32,581 bases of DNA from Oscillospiraceae bacterium (GTDB lineage: Bacteria; Bacillota; Clostridia; Saccharofermentanales; Saccharofermentanaceae). This document shows, piece after piece, positions 8,570 through 16,978 of this stretch. The notes under the pieces were generated by a model, which worked only from the letters and a program-made list of their open reading frames with translations, was not told where the DNA came from and made no database searches. The translations under genes were made by a program, and so were the position numbers. How positions within the stretch are numbered: the stretch's first letter is position 1; each line of letters begins with the position of its first letter. The DNA lies in contig CACYRM010000009.1 in NCBI GenBank assembly GCA_902776845.1, positions 1 to 32,581 on the forward strand, given 5' to 3'.

Positions 8570-8597
8570 ATAATATCGGAGTCACAAAACAATTCAA
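8570..8597 (-). promoter_or_regulatory. Predicted promoter of the PRPP synthetase-rqcH operon
   Basis: Read on the minus strand, TTGAAT (8597-8592) and TATTAT (8575-8570) are 16 bp apart, 36 bp before the ATG at 8534. The surrounding 8535-8643 gap is strongly A+T-rich. The four genes downstream are separated by 35, 2 and 4 bp, so this promoter could serve all of them. No clear terminator for engB was seen in the gap, so read-through from engB is possible. Confidence 0.5.
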
Positions 8598-8643
8598 AGT
8601 GAATATGTATAGAAATTTGCACGAAATGTTTTTGAATTTATGT

Positions 8644-9252
8644 TCAATCTTTGCATACCTCATCAGAGAGCGCCTGCTTTAAATCATTTATTCCTGATTT
8701 TTGCGGGTTTGTCTCGCTGGAGGATACCGCGAAAACCCTTGCATCTTCGGCAAAATCAAGTACAGTTGACATCATCCGGAGCTGATTTCTGACCTGCTGG
8801 GCAGAAAGCTTGTCGCATTTTGTAAATACCAGAAAATAAGGAAGAGCCGATTGATTAAGGTAATTCAGCATCGCGATATCGTCAGAAGATGGTTCATGCC
8901 TGATATCTATGAGCAAAAGCACCAGATCGATGCCCTTTCTGACCTTGAAATAATTGTCGCAAAGCTCGGAAAAGCCCTGTGATCTTGTCTTTGAAGCTTT
9001 TGAGAAGCCGTAACCCGGCAGATCGGCAAGGATGGCCTTTCCATCCAGATCGAAATATATTATCTGCTGCGTCTTCCCGGGTGTCTGCGATACTTTTGCA
9101 AGTTTTTTATTGTTTCCCAGGGCGTTGACGAGTGATGACTTGCCGACATTGGACCTTCCCGCGAGAACGATCTCGGGCAGACCTGTGCCGGGCGTATCAT
9201 TCAGCGATGCGCAGGTCTTCAGATATTTTATCTTTCCGAAATTAATAGCCAT
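8644..9252 (-). CDS. engB: Ribosome biogenesis GTP-binding protein EngB/YsxC
   Basis: This is a small Era-like GTPase needed for late 50S subunit assembly. The 202-aa product shows G1 GRSNVGKS, G3 DLPGYG and G4 TKCDK, with the family's GLPEIVLAG just before G1. I chose ATG 9252 because it gives the family's usual ~24 residues before GLPEI. The frame stays open to another ATG at 9351, which would add 33 Cys/Lys/Asn-rich residues with no family resemblance. Neither start has a convincing Shine-Dalgarno site. It is divergent from comEC, sharing a 111-bp intergenic region. In many Firmicutes engB follows lon or clpX, not here. Confidence 0.93.
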   Translation of the reverse strand: MAINFGKIKYLKTCASLNDTPGTGLPEIVLAGRSNVGKSSLVNALGNNKKLAKVSQTPGKTQQIIYFDLDGKAILADLPGYGFSKASKTRSQGFSELCDNYFKVRKGIDLVLLLIDIRHEPSSDDIAMLNYLNQSALPYFLVFTKCDKLSAQQVRNQLRMMSTVLDFAEDARVFAVSSSETNPQKSGINDLKQALSDEVCKD

Positions 9253-9351
9253 GTTTATAACTCTGTTCAAAGTGTTCAGATTGTCGTTTTTGCAGGTTCC
9301 TTTGCAGGTTTTTGTACGAAGATTGAGACTCGGACCGACAAATGACCGCAT

Positions 9352-9357
9352 TAGAAT
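9352..9357 (+). promoter_or_regulatory. Possible -10 element giving a leaderless comEC transcript
   Basis: TAGAAT ends six bases before the comEC ATG at 9364, so transcription would start at or next to the A of the start codon. No Shine-Dalgarno sequence precedes that ATG. The best -35 match, TTGAGA at 9323-9328, is 23 bp away, which is too far for a normal promoter, so the call is weak. The opposite strand of the same bases reads TAAAAT, a possible -10 toward engB. Confidence 0.25.
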
Positions 9358-9363
9358 TTTAAC

Positions 9364-11757
9364 ATGAAGGACTTATATGGCAAAACATCAGTCGGCAGAA
9401 GGCTTTCAGGCCGCGGATACGGTCTTTTGCAGGACTTCAGACCGGTACTGTCTGACTTTATCAATCTGGAGAGCGCGTTAATAAAGCGTCCTGTTGTCCT
9501 GCCCGCATTTTTGTTGTTTGCAGGCAGTCTTGGCTGCTTTTATTCTGCTTCTGTCATTCCCGCGGTGATCATATGTGTTTTAGTTGTCTTTATAAGCTGC
9601 TGTTTATTCTTTTCCGGGCGGCGGAAAAGGGAAAACAGGCTGCTGTTTCCTATTATATGCCTTATTATATGCCCGTTGCTGCTTTATTCAGGCTTTTTCA
9701 TAAGTTCGAGACTGAATTCGGATGTGAATGAGGATGCCGTATCAGGTGATCTGAAATGTGTTGTGACAGAGGTTTCTTACGACCTTTCAGGTAATATTGA
9801 TGCTGCAGTCCGTCTCGAAGGCGGATCTCTTGCAAAGGTCAGCTTTTACTGTGAATGCGGTGATATTTCGCCGGGCGATGTCCTGCTGCTTAAAGGAAAA
9901 TTGAAAGAACCCCGCACGGCGGGCAATCCGGGTGAGTTCGATTACAGGGAATACCTGAGAAAACAGGGCATTCTATATACATTCTCCTGTGATAAATGTA
10001 CTGTTGCCGGAAAAGCCGGTTTTCCGCTGAATATCACGGGTTATCTGCAGAAACAGTTTTTCGGGTTAAGGAAAAGAGTATTTAAGGCTGTAACGGATAC
10101 TTTTGACGCATCTTACAGGGCATTATCCGCCGCTGTCTGTCTTGGGGACAGATCGCTCATATCAGACGGTGTTTCACGGGAGTTTGAGATGTCATGCTGC
10201 TCGCATCTTTTAGCCGTGTCAGGCACGCATTTCTCGGGATTTCTGCTCTGTGTTCCGAAGATAATCGAAATGTTCAGGATAAAGCGCAGGCATGCTTTGA
10301 TGATCCATGCCTTGTTTTGCATCATTATAGGCTGTCTTACAGGCTGGAGCGATTCGGTCACAAGAGCTGCGGTCATGAGCATCTGTGTGTTTGCCGGCAG
10401 GGAATGGCTGTCCGCTGTGAGCCTGGCCGCTATGGTAATGATGATATCTGATCCCTTCTGTGCCTTGTCTTCCGGATTTCAAATGAGTTTTTGCGCAGTG
10501 ATCGCCATAAAGGTCTATAGCGGAAAGATCTTCCGCTTTCTTTTGAATATCCGTCTTGGCGAAAACGCGGCTAAGCTCGTCAGTTTGTATATTGCCGCGG
10601 GGGCAGGCCTGATCCCGTTCTGGACTGATATTTCGATGCGGCCGGATCCGGAACACATGGTCATCCAGGCAGCCGGCACTTTTCTGGCCGGCGCAGCATG
10701 TGTGTTCTTTGTACCGTGTGTGATCTTATGCCTGTTGCTGCCGTTTTGGTCAAATATCATGTCAGCACCGCTGTATTATTGTCTTAAAGCGCTTTCAGGA
10801 CTGGTCAGTGCCGGAAGTTCGTTGAGCGAACAGAGCGGAATGCCGGTCCGTTTCAGCAGGCTTTTGCTGGTAACGCTCGGATTCGCGGTCTTTCTTTATA
10901 TGATCCCGCATTGCCAGATACGCAGGCTGCTTTTAAAACCTGCTGCGCTTTTCCTTGCGGCTGTTATCGGGTTTGAGGTGTTCTCTTTCATTGACCGTCC
11001 CGGTTGCCGCGTGGTCTTTGCGGATGTGGGGCAGGGGGATTGCTGCCTGATAATCACACCGGAAAGAACCTGCCTGATAGACGGCGGGACTTATAAAGAG
11101 GGAATCACAACCGTAAGTAATCTTTTGGATTATTACGGGATCTCCAAGGCCGATGTATGTATCATGAGCCACTGGGATGCGGACCATGCCGGCGGAATAG
11201 CCGCTTTATACGATATGGGAAGGACAAGAGATATCCTTACTTCATATATACCTGAGGCTGATGACAGAGATAAAGATGTCAGCGAGTTTTACAAATCCTT
11301 AGGCGAGGACAGTCCATTCTGTTCCATGGATCCTTCTCGGTTATCACTTGTCCTTGCAGGCGACAGGATAAACTTATCTGACGGCGTATATCTGGATGTC
11401 CTCTATCCTTCGGAAAGCAACGGAGGCGGCAACGAGTCGAGCCTGGTGCTTATGCTTCATATTGACGGGGAGACTTCAATCCTGTTTACAGGTGATATTG
11501 GTTCACAGACTGAATCTTTGCTTGTTGAAGAGCAGGTGTTTCCTGACTGTGACATCCTTAAAGTTGCCCATCACGGCTCGAAATATTCATCTTCCGGGGA
11601 ATTTATCGAAGCATGTTCGCCTGATGCGGCTGTGATCTCTGTCGGCGCGGGTAATCTTTACGGTCATCCCGCCCCCGCAACGCTTGAGCGGCTTGAATCT
11701 TACGGCTGTGATATCTTCCGGACAGACCTGGACGGGGCGGTGGTGCTGGAATATTAA
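9364..11757 (+). CDS. comEC: DNA internalization competence protein ComEC/Rec2
   Basis: ComEC forms the channel that carries single-stranded DNA across the membrane in natural transformation. The 797-aa protein has N-terminal membrane helices (about residues 40-120), the soluble DUF4131/OB-like region, and the polytopic Competence domain with the family-typical LAVSGTHFSGFLL and SVTRAAVMS. A C-terminal metallo-beta-lactamase-like domain starts at VVFADVGQGDCCLI and contains SHWDADHAGG with HxDxDH at 603-608, then FTGDIG and KVAHHGSKYSS. That domain is thought to degrade the non-transported strand. The first ATG at 9364 lacks a ribosome site, so either the mRNA is leaderless or the start lies downstream. 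No other competence genes are in the window. It is followed by a GH25 gene and holA; comEC next to holA is a common Firmicute order. Confidence 0.95.
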   Translation: MKDLYGKTSVGRRLSGRGYGLLQDFRPVLSDFINLESALIKRPVVLPAFLLFAGSLGCFYSASVIPAVIICVLVVFISCCLFFSGRRKRENRLLFPIICLIICPLLLYSGFFISSRLNSDVNEDAVSGDLKCVVTEVSYDLSGNIDAAVRLEGGSLAKVSFYCECGDISPGDVLLLKGKLKEPRTAGNPGEFDYREYLRKQGILYTFSCDKCTVAGKAGFPLNITGYLQKQFFGLRKRVFKAVTDTFDASYRALSAAVCLGDRSLISDGVSREFEMSCCSHLLAVSGTHFSGFLLCVPKIIEMFRIKRRHALMIHALFCIIIGCLTGWSDSVTRAAVMSICVFAGREWLSAVSLAAMVMMISDPFCALSSGFQMSFCAVIAIKVYSGKIFRFLLNIRLGENAAKLVSLYIAAGAGLIPFWTDISMRPDPEHMVIQAAGTFLAGAACVFFVPCVILCLLLPFWSNIMSAPLYYCLKALSGLVSAGSSLSEQSGMPVRFSRLLLVTLGFAVFLYMIPHCQIRRLLLKPAALFLAAVIGFEVFSFIDRPGCRVVFADVGQGDCCLIITPERTCLIDGGTYKEGITTVSNLLDYYGISKADVCIMSHWDADHAGGIAALYDMGRTRDILTSYIPEADDRDKDVSEFYKSLGEDSPFCSMDPSRLSLVLAGDRINLSDGVYLDVLYPSESNGGGNESSLVLMLHIDGETSILFTGDIGSQTESLLVEEQVFPDCDILKVAHHGSKYSSSGEFIEACSPDAAVISVGAGNLYGHPAPATLERLESYGCDIFRTDLDGAVVLEY

Positions 11758-11845
11758 GAAGAGCATCAATGCAGATTCAACATCATCCGGCATTTGGCTT
11801 TGCCTTATTTTGTCCTATAAAGGGCATTAGAATTTCGGTTTTGTT

Positions 11846-11854
11846 TGATATACT
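11846..11854 (+). promoter_or_regulatory. Possible extended -10 promoter for the GH25 lipoprotein gene
   Basis: TGATATACT matches an extended -10 (TGnTATACT) without a good -35. A second option nearby is TTGTTT at 11841-11846 with TATATG at 11864-11869, 17 bp apart. The leader contains a small hairpin, TCCGGC at 11897-11902 pairing with GCCGGA at 11911-11916, which partly covers the first GGAG of the ribosome site at 11914-11917. Confidence 0.35.
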
Positions 11855-11927
11855 CTTGAGTGATATATGGGAGACATATGGGAAAATAGGAAAGGTTCCG
11901 GCTCGTAAATGCCGGAGAATGGAGATT

Positions 11928-13109
11928 ATGCAGAGAAAAATTTACAGGACGATCAGGTCATTGCTTGCCCCGGTTTTAGTGTCCTCGGTGATCTTAGCCT
12001 CTTTTACGGGGTGTGACGCTGCGGAGACCAAGGCTTCCGAAGGAATAAAGGAAGGCAACGACAGCAACACTATTGAGACTACAGCCCAGCCGACGCCGAC
12101 AAATACACCGGTGCCGACGAACACGCCTACACCTACACCGATACCGACACCGTGCATACCTCATATGAATATGCCTGCGGTGGATAAGACGGCACCGATG
12201 TTCCTTAGCCTTCCCGAGAGTGTAAGTATTTCTGTGGGAAGCGATTTTGATATTCAGCGTTATATCGGCTATATAGATGACTGCGACAGTGATGTCGAGC
12301 TCCAGGTTGAAGGTGAGGTCGATACATCTGATTCGGGCAGTTATCCGCTTACGCTTACGTTGATCGATGATGCGGGGAACACAAAGACAGGCAGTATGAC
12401 GGTCAATGTTTATGTTCCGAGCGGCGGAGGCGGCGGTGGCGGCGGCTCTTCCGAGCATACGACGCTGGCATTCAGCGATTTTATGGACAGATATCCCGGT
12501 GAAGATATAGCTTACGGCATAGATGTATCCAGATATCAGGGTGACATTGATTTCGAGAAGGTAAAGGCCGCCGGATGCGACTTTGTAATGCTGAGGGCAA
12601 TGATATACAACAACGGCGAACTGGGCGAGGACCGCAAGTTCGAGGAGTATTATCAGGATGCAAAGGCTGCAGGCCTTCTGATCGGCGTTTATTACTATTC
12701 TACAGACAGCAATATTGAAGAACTGCATGAACATTGTAACGAACTGCTTGCGGTGCTTGAGGATAAGGAACTGGATCTGCCTGTCGCATTTGACTGGGAA
12801 AGCTGGGGCCATTTCCAGAAATATAATATGAGCATTGTTGACATTAATAATCTGTTCTATGAGTTTGCATGGATAATGCAGGCGAACGGATTAAGCACCA
12901 TTTTGTATTCAAGCAAGTACTATCTTGAGATAATCTGGGAACCCGCCGGTTACGATGTATGGCTTGCCCATTATGTAAAGGAAACAAGCTATGAAGGCGA
13001 TTACACGATGTGGCAGACCGGATCTATAGGCAGGATAGACGGATGTAACGAAGATGTTGATACTGACATCATGTTCAAGAGCAAGTATCCGGACCTGTTC
13101 GGAGGCTGA
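11928..13109 (+). CDS. GH25 muramidase lipoprotein with Pro/Thr linker and Ig-like domain
   Basis: A predicted cell-surface N-acetylmuramidase. A signal peptide ends in SFTGC (Cys29), a slightly atypical lipobox because position -3 is Phe. A Pro/Thr repeat linker spans residues 55-75, then an Ig-like beta domain (about 85-165, with a DDAGNTKT turn), a run of nine glycines, and the GH25 domain to the end. Catalytic candidates are Asp199 in GIDVSRYQG and Asp289/Glu291 in FDWESW. The start is ambiguous: ATG 11928 gives a normal signal peptide and follows GGAG at 11921 and 11914; ATG 11919 is also possible. The frame open from 11769 adds residues across a likely promoter and is rejected. It sits between comEC and holA, so it may remodel the wall, but the link to DNA uptake is speculation. 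Confidence 0.88.
   Translation: MQRKIYRTIRSLLAPVLVSSVILASFTGCDAAETKASEGIKEGNDSNTIETTAQPTPTNTPVPTNTPTPTPIPTPCIPHMNMPAVDKTAPMFLSLPESVSISVGSDFDIQRYIGYIDDCDSDVELQVEGEVDTSDSGSYPLTLTLIDDAGNTKTGSMTVNVYVPSGGGGGGGGSSEHTTLAFSDFMDRYPGEDIAYGIDVSRYQGDIDFEKVKAAGCDFVMLRAMIYNNGELGEDRKFEEYYQDAKAAGLLIGVYYYSTDSNIEELHEHCNELLAVLEDKELDLPVAFDWESWGHFQKYNMSIVDINNLFYEFAWIMQANGLSTILYSSKYYLEIIWEPAGYDVWLAHYVKETSYEGDYTMWQTGSIGRIDGCNEDVDTDIMFKSKYPDLFGG
12090..12152 (+). repeat. Degenerate CCGACA/CCTACA tandem repeat encoding a Pro/Thr linker
   Basis: Repeated ACA-CCG-like codons encode alternating Pro and Thr with occasional Asn, Val and Ile. It links the lipidated N-terminus to the Ig-like domain, probably spanning the wall. 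Such codon repeats vary in length between strains by slippage (established knowledge of simple repeats). Confidence 0.8.
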
Positions 13110-13155
13110 GCACGGAACGGAGAGACAGCGGCATTAGTTCGGAGGTTGATTAAAG

Positions 13156-14196
13156 GTGGCTAAGGCAAAAGCGCTTCCAAAGGGAGTCCTGAATTCCCGT
13201 CAGATGCTTACAAAGATCAGTAAAGAGCCTGATTCGCTGGGGCTTGTGCTTTTGTACGGTACCGAGGATTACATGATCGACGGAGCCGTATCCATGCTGA
13301 AGAAGGCCTGCCTCGGTGAAGGCGCCGAGGACATGGATTATGCTGTCATAGATACGAGGACAGGCGACAAATTCGATATGGCAAAGCTTGAAGAGCTGAT
13401 CTCCATGCCGCCGTGGATGTCGCCCAGAAGACTTGTCATCGTCAAGCAGTCCGGTCTTCCCGGTAGGGAACTCAGCGATAAGAATCTTGAGATATTGAAG
13501 GATATCCCGTCCTCCGCGGTCGTGGTCTTTTTCGAAGAGACTGCAGACAGCAGAAAGAAAGCGTTTAAGGCTTTCCTCCAATACGGAACGGTTGCTTCGA
13601 TGAGCGGGTTCGAAGAGGATGAGCTTACGGGCTGGATCAGCAACAGGTTCTCCAAAGAACACTTAAGGATTGGCTTTGAAGCCGCGAATTCAATGTCCTC
13701 AAGATGTTCCGGCAACATGATGGAACTCGTAAACGAGATCAACAAGGTCGCTCTTTATTGTCAGAGCAAGAATTATACTGAAGTCACTCCTGATATTGTG
13801 GAACTCTGCTGCCCGCCGGATCTGAGCGGACAGATATTCGATATTATGGATGCCTGCGGAAGCGGAGATGCACGTATCGCGCTAGGCACGCTCGATAAGC
13901 TGATAACCAACAAAGAGCCTCTGGCGAGAATAAGAGTCTCGATCATCAATCATATCAAGGCTTTGATAATGGCTAAAGAGGCGGGGAATGCCGATCTTCT
14001 GGTCAAACGCACAGGAATGCATGAATTCAGGGCAAAAAAGCTTGTCAGCCAGGCAGGCAATTTCCAGATGAAGAGGCTTATCGACCTGTATCTTGCCGCT
14101 TCGGATTCAGACAGTGATTTCAAGCACGGACTTATTGACGAGCGGTATTCGCTCGAAATAATCCTTGTCAAAGCAAGCGCAAAGGCGAATGTCTGA
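13156..14196 (+). CDS. holA: DNA polymerase III subunit delta
   Basis: HolA is the clamp-loader subunit that opens the beta sliding clamp. The 346-aa length is typical. Recognisable parts are the N-terminal LVLLYGTEDYMIDGAV with the degenerate nucleotide-binding fold, LVIVKQSGLP, the central LTGWISNRFSKEHLRI lid segment, and the C-terminal collar domain with IFDIMDACGSGDARIALGTL and the conserved NKEPLARI. It starts at GTG 13156 with GGAGG at 13141-13145. It follows the GH25 gene by 46 bp and has comEC two genes upstream, which supports the assignment. No frame damage was seen. Confidence 0.93.
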   Translation: MAKAKALPKGVLNSRQMLTKISKEPDSLGLVLLYGTEDYMIDGAVSMLKKACLGEGAEDMDYAVIDTRTGDKFDMAKLEELISMPPWMSPRRLVIVKQSGLPGRELSDKNLEILKDIPSSAVVVFFEETADSRKKAFKAFLQYGTVASMSGFEEDELTGWISNRFSKEHLRIGFEAANSMSSRCSGNMMELVNEINKVALYCQSKNYTEVTPDIVELCCPPDLSGQIFDIMDACGSGDARIALGTLDKLITNKEPLARIRVSIINHIKALIMAKEAGNADLLVKRTGMHEFRAKKLVSQAGNFQMKRLIDLYLAASDSDSDFKHGLIDERYSLEIILVKASAKANV

Positions 14197-14249
14197 ATAA
14201 TTGCGCCGGAAGCGGTCAGATTTCATATTCTTTTACCACATTATCGTAT

Positions 14250-14278
14250 TTGACGTTGTTGTCCTTATGTCTTAAAAT
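14250..14278 (+). promoter_or_regulatory. Predicted sigma-A promoter for icd and the genes downstream
   Basis: TTGACG at 14250-14255 and TAAAAT at 14273-14278 have the ideal 17-bp spacing. It lies in the 115-bp gap after holA, 33 bp before the icd ATG. Gaps downstream (29, 26, 11 bp and an overlap) suggest that the SEC-C, mreC, mreD and PBP2 genes can be read from here too. Confidence 0.7.
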
Positions 14279-14311
14279 CTTTTAGTATTATTTAGAAGAA
14301 TGGAGATCATA

Positions 14312-15508
14312 ATGGCTAAGATTCAGATGAAGACCCCGCTTGTTGAGATGGACGGGGATGAGATGACCAGGATAATCTGGAAGCAGATCAAGGATATCGT
14401 CATTTTACCTTTTGTTGATTTAAAGACTGAATATTTCGATCTGGGATTGAAGCACAGGGATGAGACAGCTGACCAGGTAACGATCGATGCTGCCAACAGG
14501 ACAAATGAGCTCGGAGTTGCTGTAAAGTGCGCAACGATAACGCCCAATGCCCAGAGAATGACAGAATATAATCTCCACACCATGTGGAAGAGCCCTAACG
14601 GAACAATCAGAGCTATCCTGGACGGAACAGTTTTCAGGGCTCCGATCCTCGTAAAGGGAATCAGACCTTTCGTTTCTTGCTGGGAAAAGCCTATCACTAT
14701 CGCTAGACATGCTTACGGTGACGTTTACAGAGACACGGAGTTTCTTGTAGACGGTCCTTGCAGAGCTGATCTTGTTCTTACTTATCCCGACGGAAGACAG
14801 GAAAGCCAGACGATCTTTGAATATAAGGATGCAGGTGTTGTACAGGGACTTTACAACACGGACAAGTCCATTGCGGCATTCGCCACATCATGCTTCGAGT
14901 ATGCATTGGACACCAAGCAGGATCTCTGGTTTGCTACAAAGGATACGATCTCCAAGAAGTATGACGGCCGCTTCAAGGAAATTTTCCAGAATATCTATGA
15001 CACACAGTATAAGGAAAAGTTCGAGGCTGCAGGCATCACATATTTCTACACGCTTATCGATGATGCAGTTGCAAGAGTAATGCGTTCTTCCGGCGGATTT
15101 GTCTGGGCGCTCAAGAACTATGACGGCGATGTAATGAGCGATATGCTCGCTTCCGCATGCGGTTCTCTTGCCATGATGACTTCTGTTCTCGTTTCCCCCA
15201 AGGGCGTTTACGAGTATGAGGCTGCCCACGGCACGGTTACCCGTCATTACTACAGACATCTTAATGGTGAGCAGACATCCACTAACCCGATGGCTACACT
15301 TTTCGCCTGGTCCGGAGCGCTCAGAAAGAGAGCACAGCTTGATGATCTTCCTGAACTCGAGGCGTTTGCCGACAGGATCGAGAAGGCTTCCATCCAGACG
15401 ATCGAAGAGGGAACCATCACGGGCGATCTCAATAATCTGCTTGATAACGAGAACAAAAAGACCGTTACTACAGAGGAATTCCTCAAGGCAGTAGCAGCCA
15501 AGCTTTAA
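14312..15508 (+). CDS. icd: NADP-dependent isocitrate dehydrogenase, homodimeric 'eukaryotic-like' type
   Basis: It converts isocitrate to 2-oxoglutarate and CO2 with NADP+, feeding glutamate synthesis and NADPH supply. The 398-aa product begins MAKIQMKTPLVEMDGDEMTRIIW, the hallmark of the type shared with mitochondrial/cytosolic enzymes rather than the E. coli type. Other signatures: MWKSPNGTIRAIL (substrate Ser/Asn), IDDAVARVMRSSGGFVWALKNYDGDVMSD (metal-binding Asp residues), and EAAHGTVTRHYYRH (NADP site). ATG 14312 is chosen because GGAG at 14302-14305 precedes it by six bases; the ATG at 14300 lies just upstream of that site and lacks one. It has its own promoter and is first in a unit with elongasome genes, with no other TCA cycle gene nearby. 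Confidence 0.95.
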   Translation: MAKIQMKTPLVEMDGDEMTRIIWKQIKDIVILPFVDLKTEYFDLGLKHRDETADQVTIDAANRTNELGVAVKCATITPNAQRMTEYNLHTMWKSPNGTIRAILDGTVFRAPILVKGIRPFVSCWEKPITIARHAYGDVYRDTEFLVDGPCRADLVLTYPDGRQESQTIFEYKDAGVVQGLYNTDKSIAAFATSCFEYALDTKQDLWFATKDTISKKYDGRFKEIFQNIYDTQYKEKFEAAGITYFYTLIDDAVARVMRSSGGFVWALKNYDGDVMSDMLASACGSLAMMTSVLVSPKGVYEYEAAHGTVTRHYYRHLNGEQTSTNPMATLFAWSGALRKRAQLDDLPELEAFADRIEKASIQTIEEGTITGDLNNLLDNENKKTVTTEEFLKAVAAKL

Positions 15509-15537
15509 TATAGAACCACGACGGAGGAATAAACACG

Positions 15538-16062
15538 ATGAGTTATTACAAGACATGGATGGATAAGTCCGAGGACGCTTCCAACAGACAGGAATATGTT
15601 GAATATATCAACCGTTACTATGCGCTCGAAAAGATTGCTTACGAGAAGATCCTCAGCGCATATCCTGATAATGAGGAATTCTTAAGCGGAACAGCAGCCG
15701 AGATGGCTAAGAAACTTGATTTTCCCAAGGATTCGATGGATGTGTTCGTAGGATTCATTGACGGTATAAAGTCCAGTCTTACAAACGGTGACGATATTGA
15801 TCTTGAAGCTATCGATGATAATTATCAGATCAAACTCGTTATCGATTACGAGAAGCTCTATTACAACATGCGTGACGCAAAGGCTGAATGGCTTTACAAC
15901 ATCAAGGCATGGAAAGATATTCTCTCCGAAGAGAAGAGAAATGAGATTACCCGCGAATACCGTGAAGCCAATATGGCTCATTCCGACAAGATCGGCCGTA
16001 ACGATCCCTGTCCCTGCGGTTCTGGCAAGAAGTATAAGAACTGCTGCGGCAAGAAGGGCTGA
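15538..16062 (+). CDS. Small SEC-C zinc-motif protein, unknown function
   Basis: This 174-aa protein is mostly helical and charged, beginning [14 protein letters not shown], and ends in a SEC-C motif: [19 protein letters not shown], whose CxCx(8)CC-type cysteines bind zinc. In SecA this motif binds SecB or the ribosome, and it also occurs alone on small proteins. The rest of the protein is not recognised; it contains many Tyr residues ([11 protein letters not shown] and DYEKLYYNM). A strong GGAGG precedes the ATG. It lies 29 bp after icd and 26 bp before mreC, so it is likely co-transcribed with the cell-shape genes. The same motif ends the SecA of this window, with nearly the same codons. 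Confidence 0.85.
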   Translation: MSYYKTWMDKSEDASNRQEYVEYINRYYALEKIAYEKILSAYPDNEEFLSGTAAEMAKKLDFPKDSMDVFVGFIDGIKSSLTNGDDIDLEAIDDNYQIKLVIDYEKLYYNMRDAKAEWLYNIKAWKDILSEEKRNEITREYREANMAHSDKIGRNDPCPCGSGKKYKNCCGKKG

Positions 16063-16088
16063 TCTGTTGATCTGACAGGAGAACATCC

Positions 16089-16967
16089 TTGAAAAAGCTT
16101 TTAAAGTCTAAATGGTTCATAGCGCTTATCGTCCTGCTCGTTCTGGCGGCATGCGCTATATTGAGCCTGCTTCCGGGAAGTCCCGTCAAAAAGCTTCTTC
16201 AGCCGGTGCAGCTGGTTACTTCTCCTGCGCAGTCACTTGTCAAAAAGACAGGTGATAAGTTAAGCGATTTCTGGGCTGCAATTACCGACGGTATTGCCAT
16301 AAGAGAAGAGAATAAAGCTCTTAAAGAGCAGATAGCGGACTTAAGATATCATCTTACACAGAATGAGGAGGCCGCATTGAGATATGAAGAGCTTAAGGAT
16401 GCCCTTCATATCAAAGACACTTTCAGTAATTATGTTATTTACGGCGCGGCTATCCTTTCGAGAGAATCAGATGAATGGTTCTCCACGATAAGGCTTAATG
16501 CTGGTGCCGCGGACGGTATCGTTCTTGAAGAAGGCAATTCCTATCCGGTGCTTGACGTAGAGATGAACCTTGTAGGAAGAGTTATCGAATCTTCGGATAC
16601 TGAATCAAGGGTCCTGCCTCTGCTTCATGAAGGATTTGCTGTTGCCGGAAAGGTAAATGAAGTTAACGGCGCGACGTTTATGATTGTCGGAGATGCGGAG
16701 CTGAAGCGTCAGGGTCTGTGTCTTGTAAAGGGTATAGATCCGGACGTTAATCTTGAACCGGGTATGGAGATCGTTACTTCAGGTGACGGAGGCCTGTTCC
16801 CGGAAGGTGTTCCGATCGGCGTAATCGAATCTGTTGATTATTCAAATCCGCTGGATGTTAAGGCGGCGCTGAAGCCGTATTCGCAGATAGGCAAACTTGA
16901 GGACGTCTTTATCATGATCCCTTATGTCGAAACGGCTGAAGGGACTGCTGAAACGAACGCGGTTTAA
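16089..16967 (+). CDS. mreC: Rod shape-determining protein MreC
   Basis: MreC links MreB, MreD and PBP2 in the elongasome. The 292-aa protein has a short cytoplasmic end, one membrane helix (about residues 9-28), a coiled coil around 70-108 (EENKALKEQIADLRYHL), and the beta-barrel MreC domain with DEWFSTIRLNAGAADGI, NLVGRVIES and VTSGDGGLFPEGVPIGVI. The start is TTG 16089 with AGGAG seven bases upstream. It is followed by mreD after 11 bp and a PBP2 gene, the normal cell-shape order; mreB is not in the window. Confidence 0.95.
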   Translation: MKKLLKSKWFIALIVLLVLAACAILSLLPGSPVKKLLQPVQLVTSPAQSLVKKTGDKLSDFWAAITDGIAIREENKALKEQIADLRYHLTQNEEAALRYEELKDALHIKDTFSNYVIYGAAILSRESDEWFSTIRLNAGAADGIVLEEGNSYPVLDVEMNLVGRVIESSDTESRVLPLLHEGFAVAGKVNEVNGATFMIVGDAELKRQGLCLVKGIDPDVNLEPGMEIVTSGDGGLFPEGVPIGVIESVDYSNPLDVKAALKPYSQIGKLEDVFIMIPYVETAEGTAETNAV

Positions 16968-16978
16968 GGTACTGGTCT

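Noticed and set aside
9253..9351. 33-residue N-terminal extension of EngB
   Set aside because: No family resemblance and no ribosome site; ATG 9252 matches the usual distance to GLPEI. A leaderless longer form cannot be fully excluded.
11769..11918. Open frame upstream of the GH25 signal peptide
   Set aside because: It lies across a promoter-like element, has no ribosome site, and would bury the signal peptide behind about 50 residues.
11994..12812. Long minus-strand open frame antisense to the GH25 gene
   Set aside because: It is a mirror of the biased plus-strand codons (Pro/Thr repeats); no ribosome site or protein family recognised.
13110..13155. Possible small gene or terminator between GH25 and holA
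   Set aside because: Only 46 bp, contains the holA ribosome site; no stem-loop with a T-run seen.
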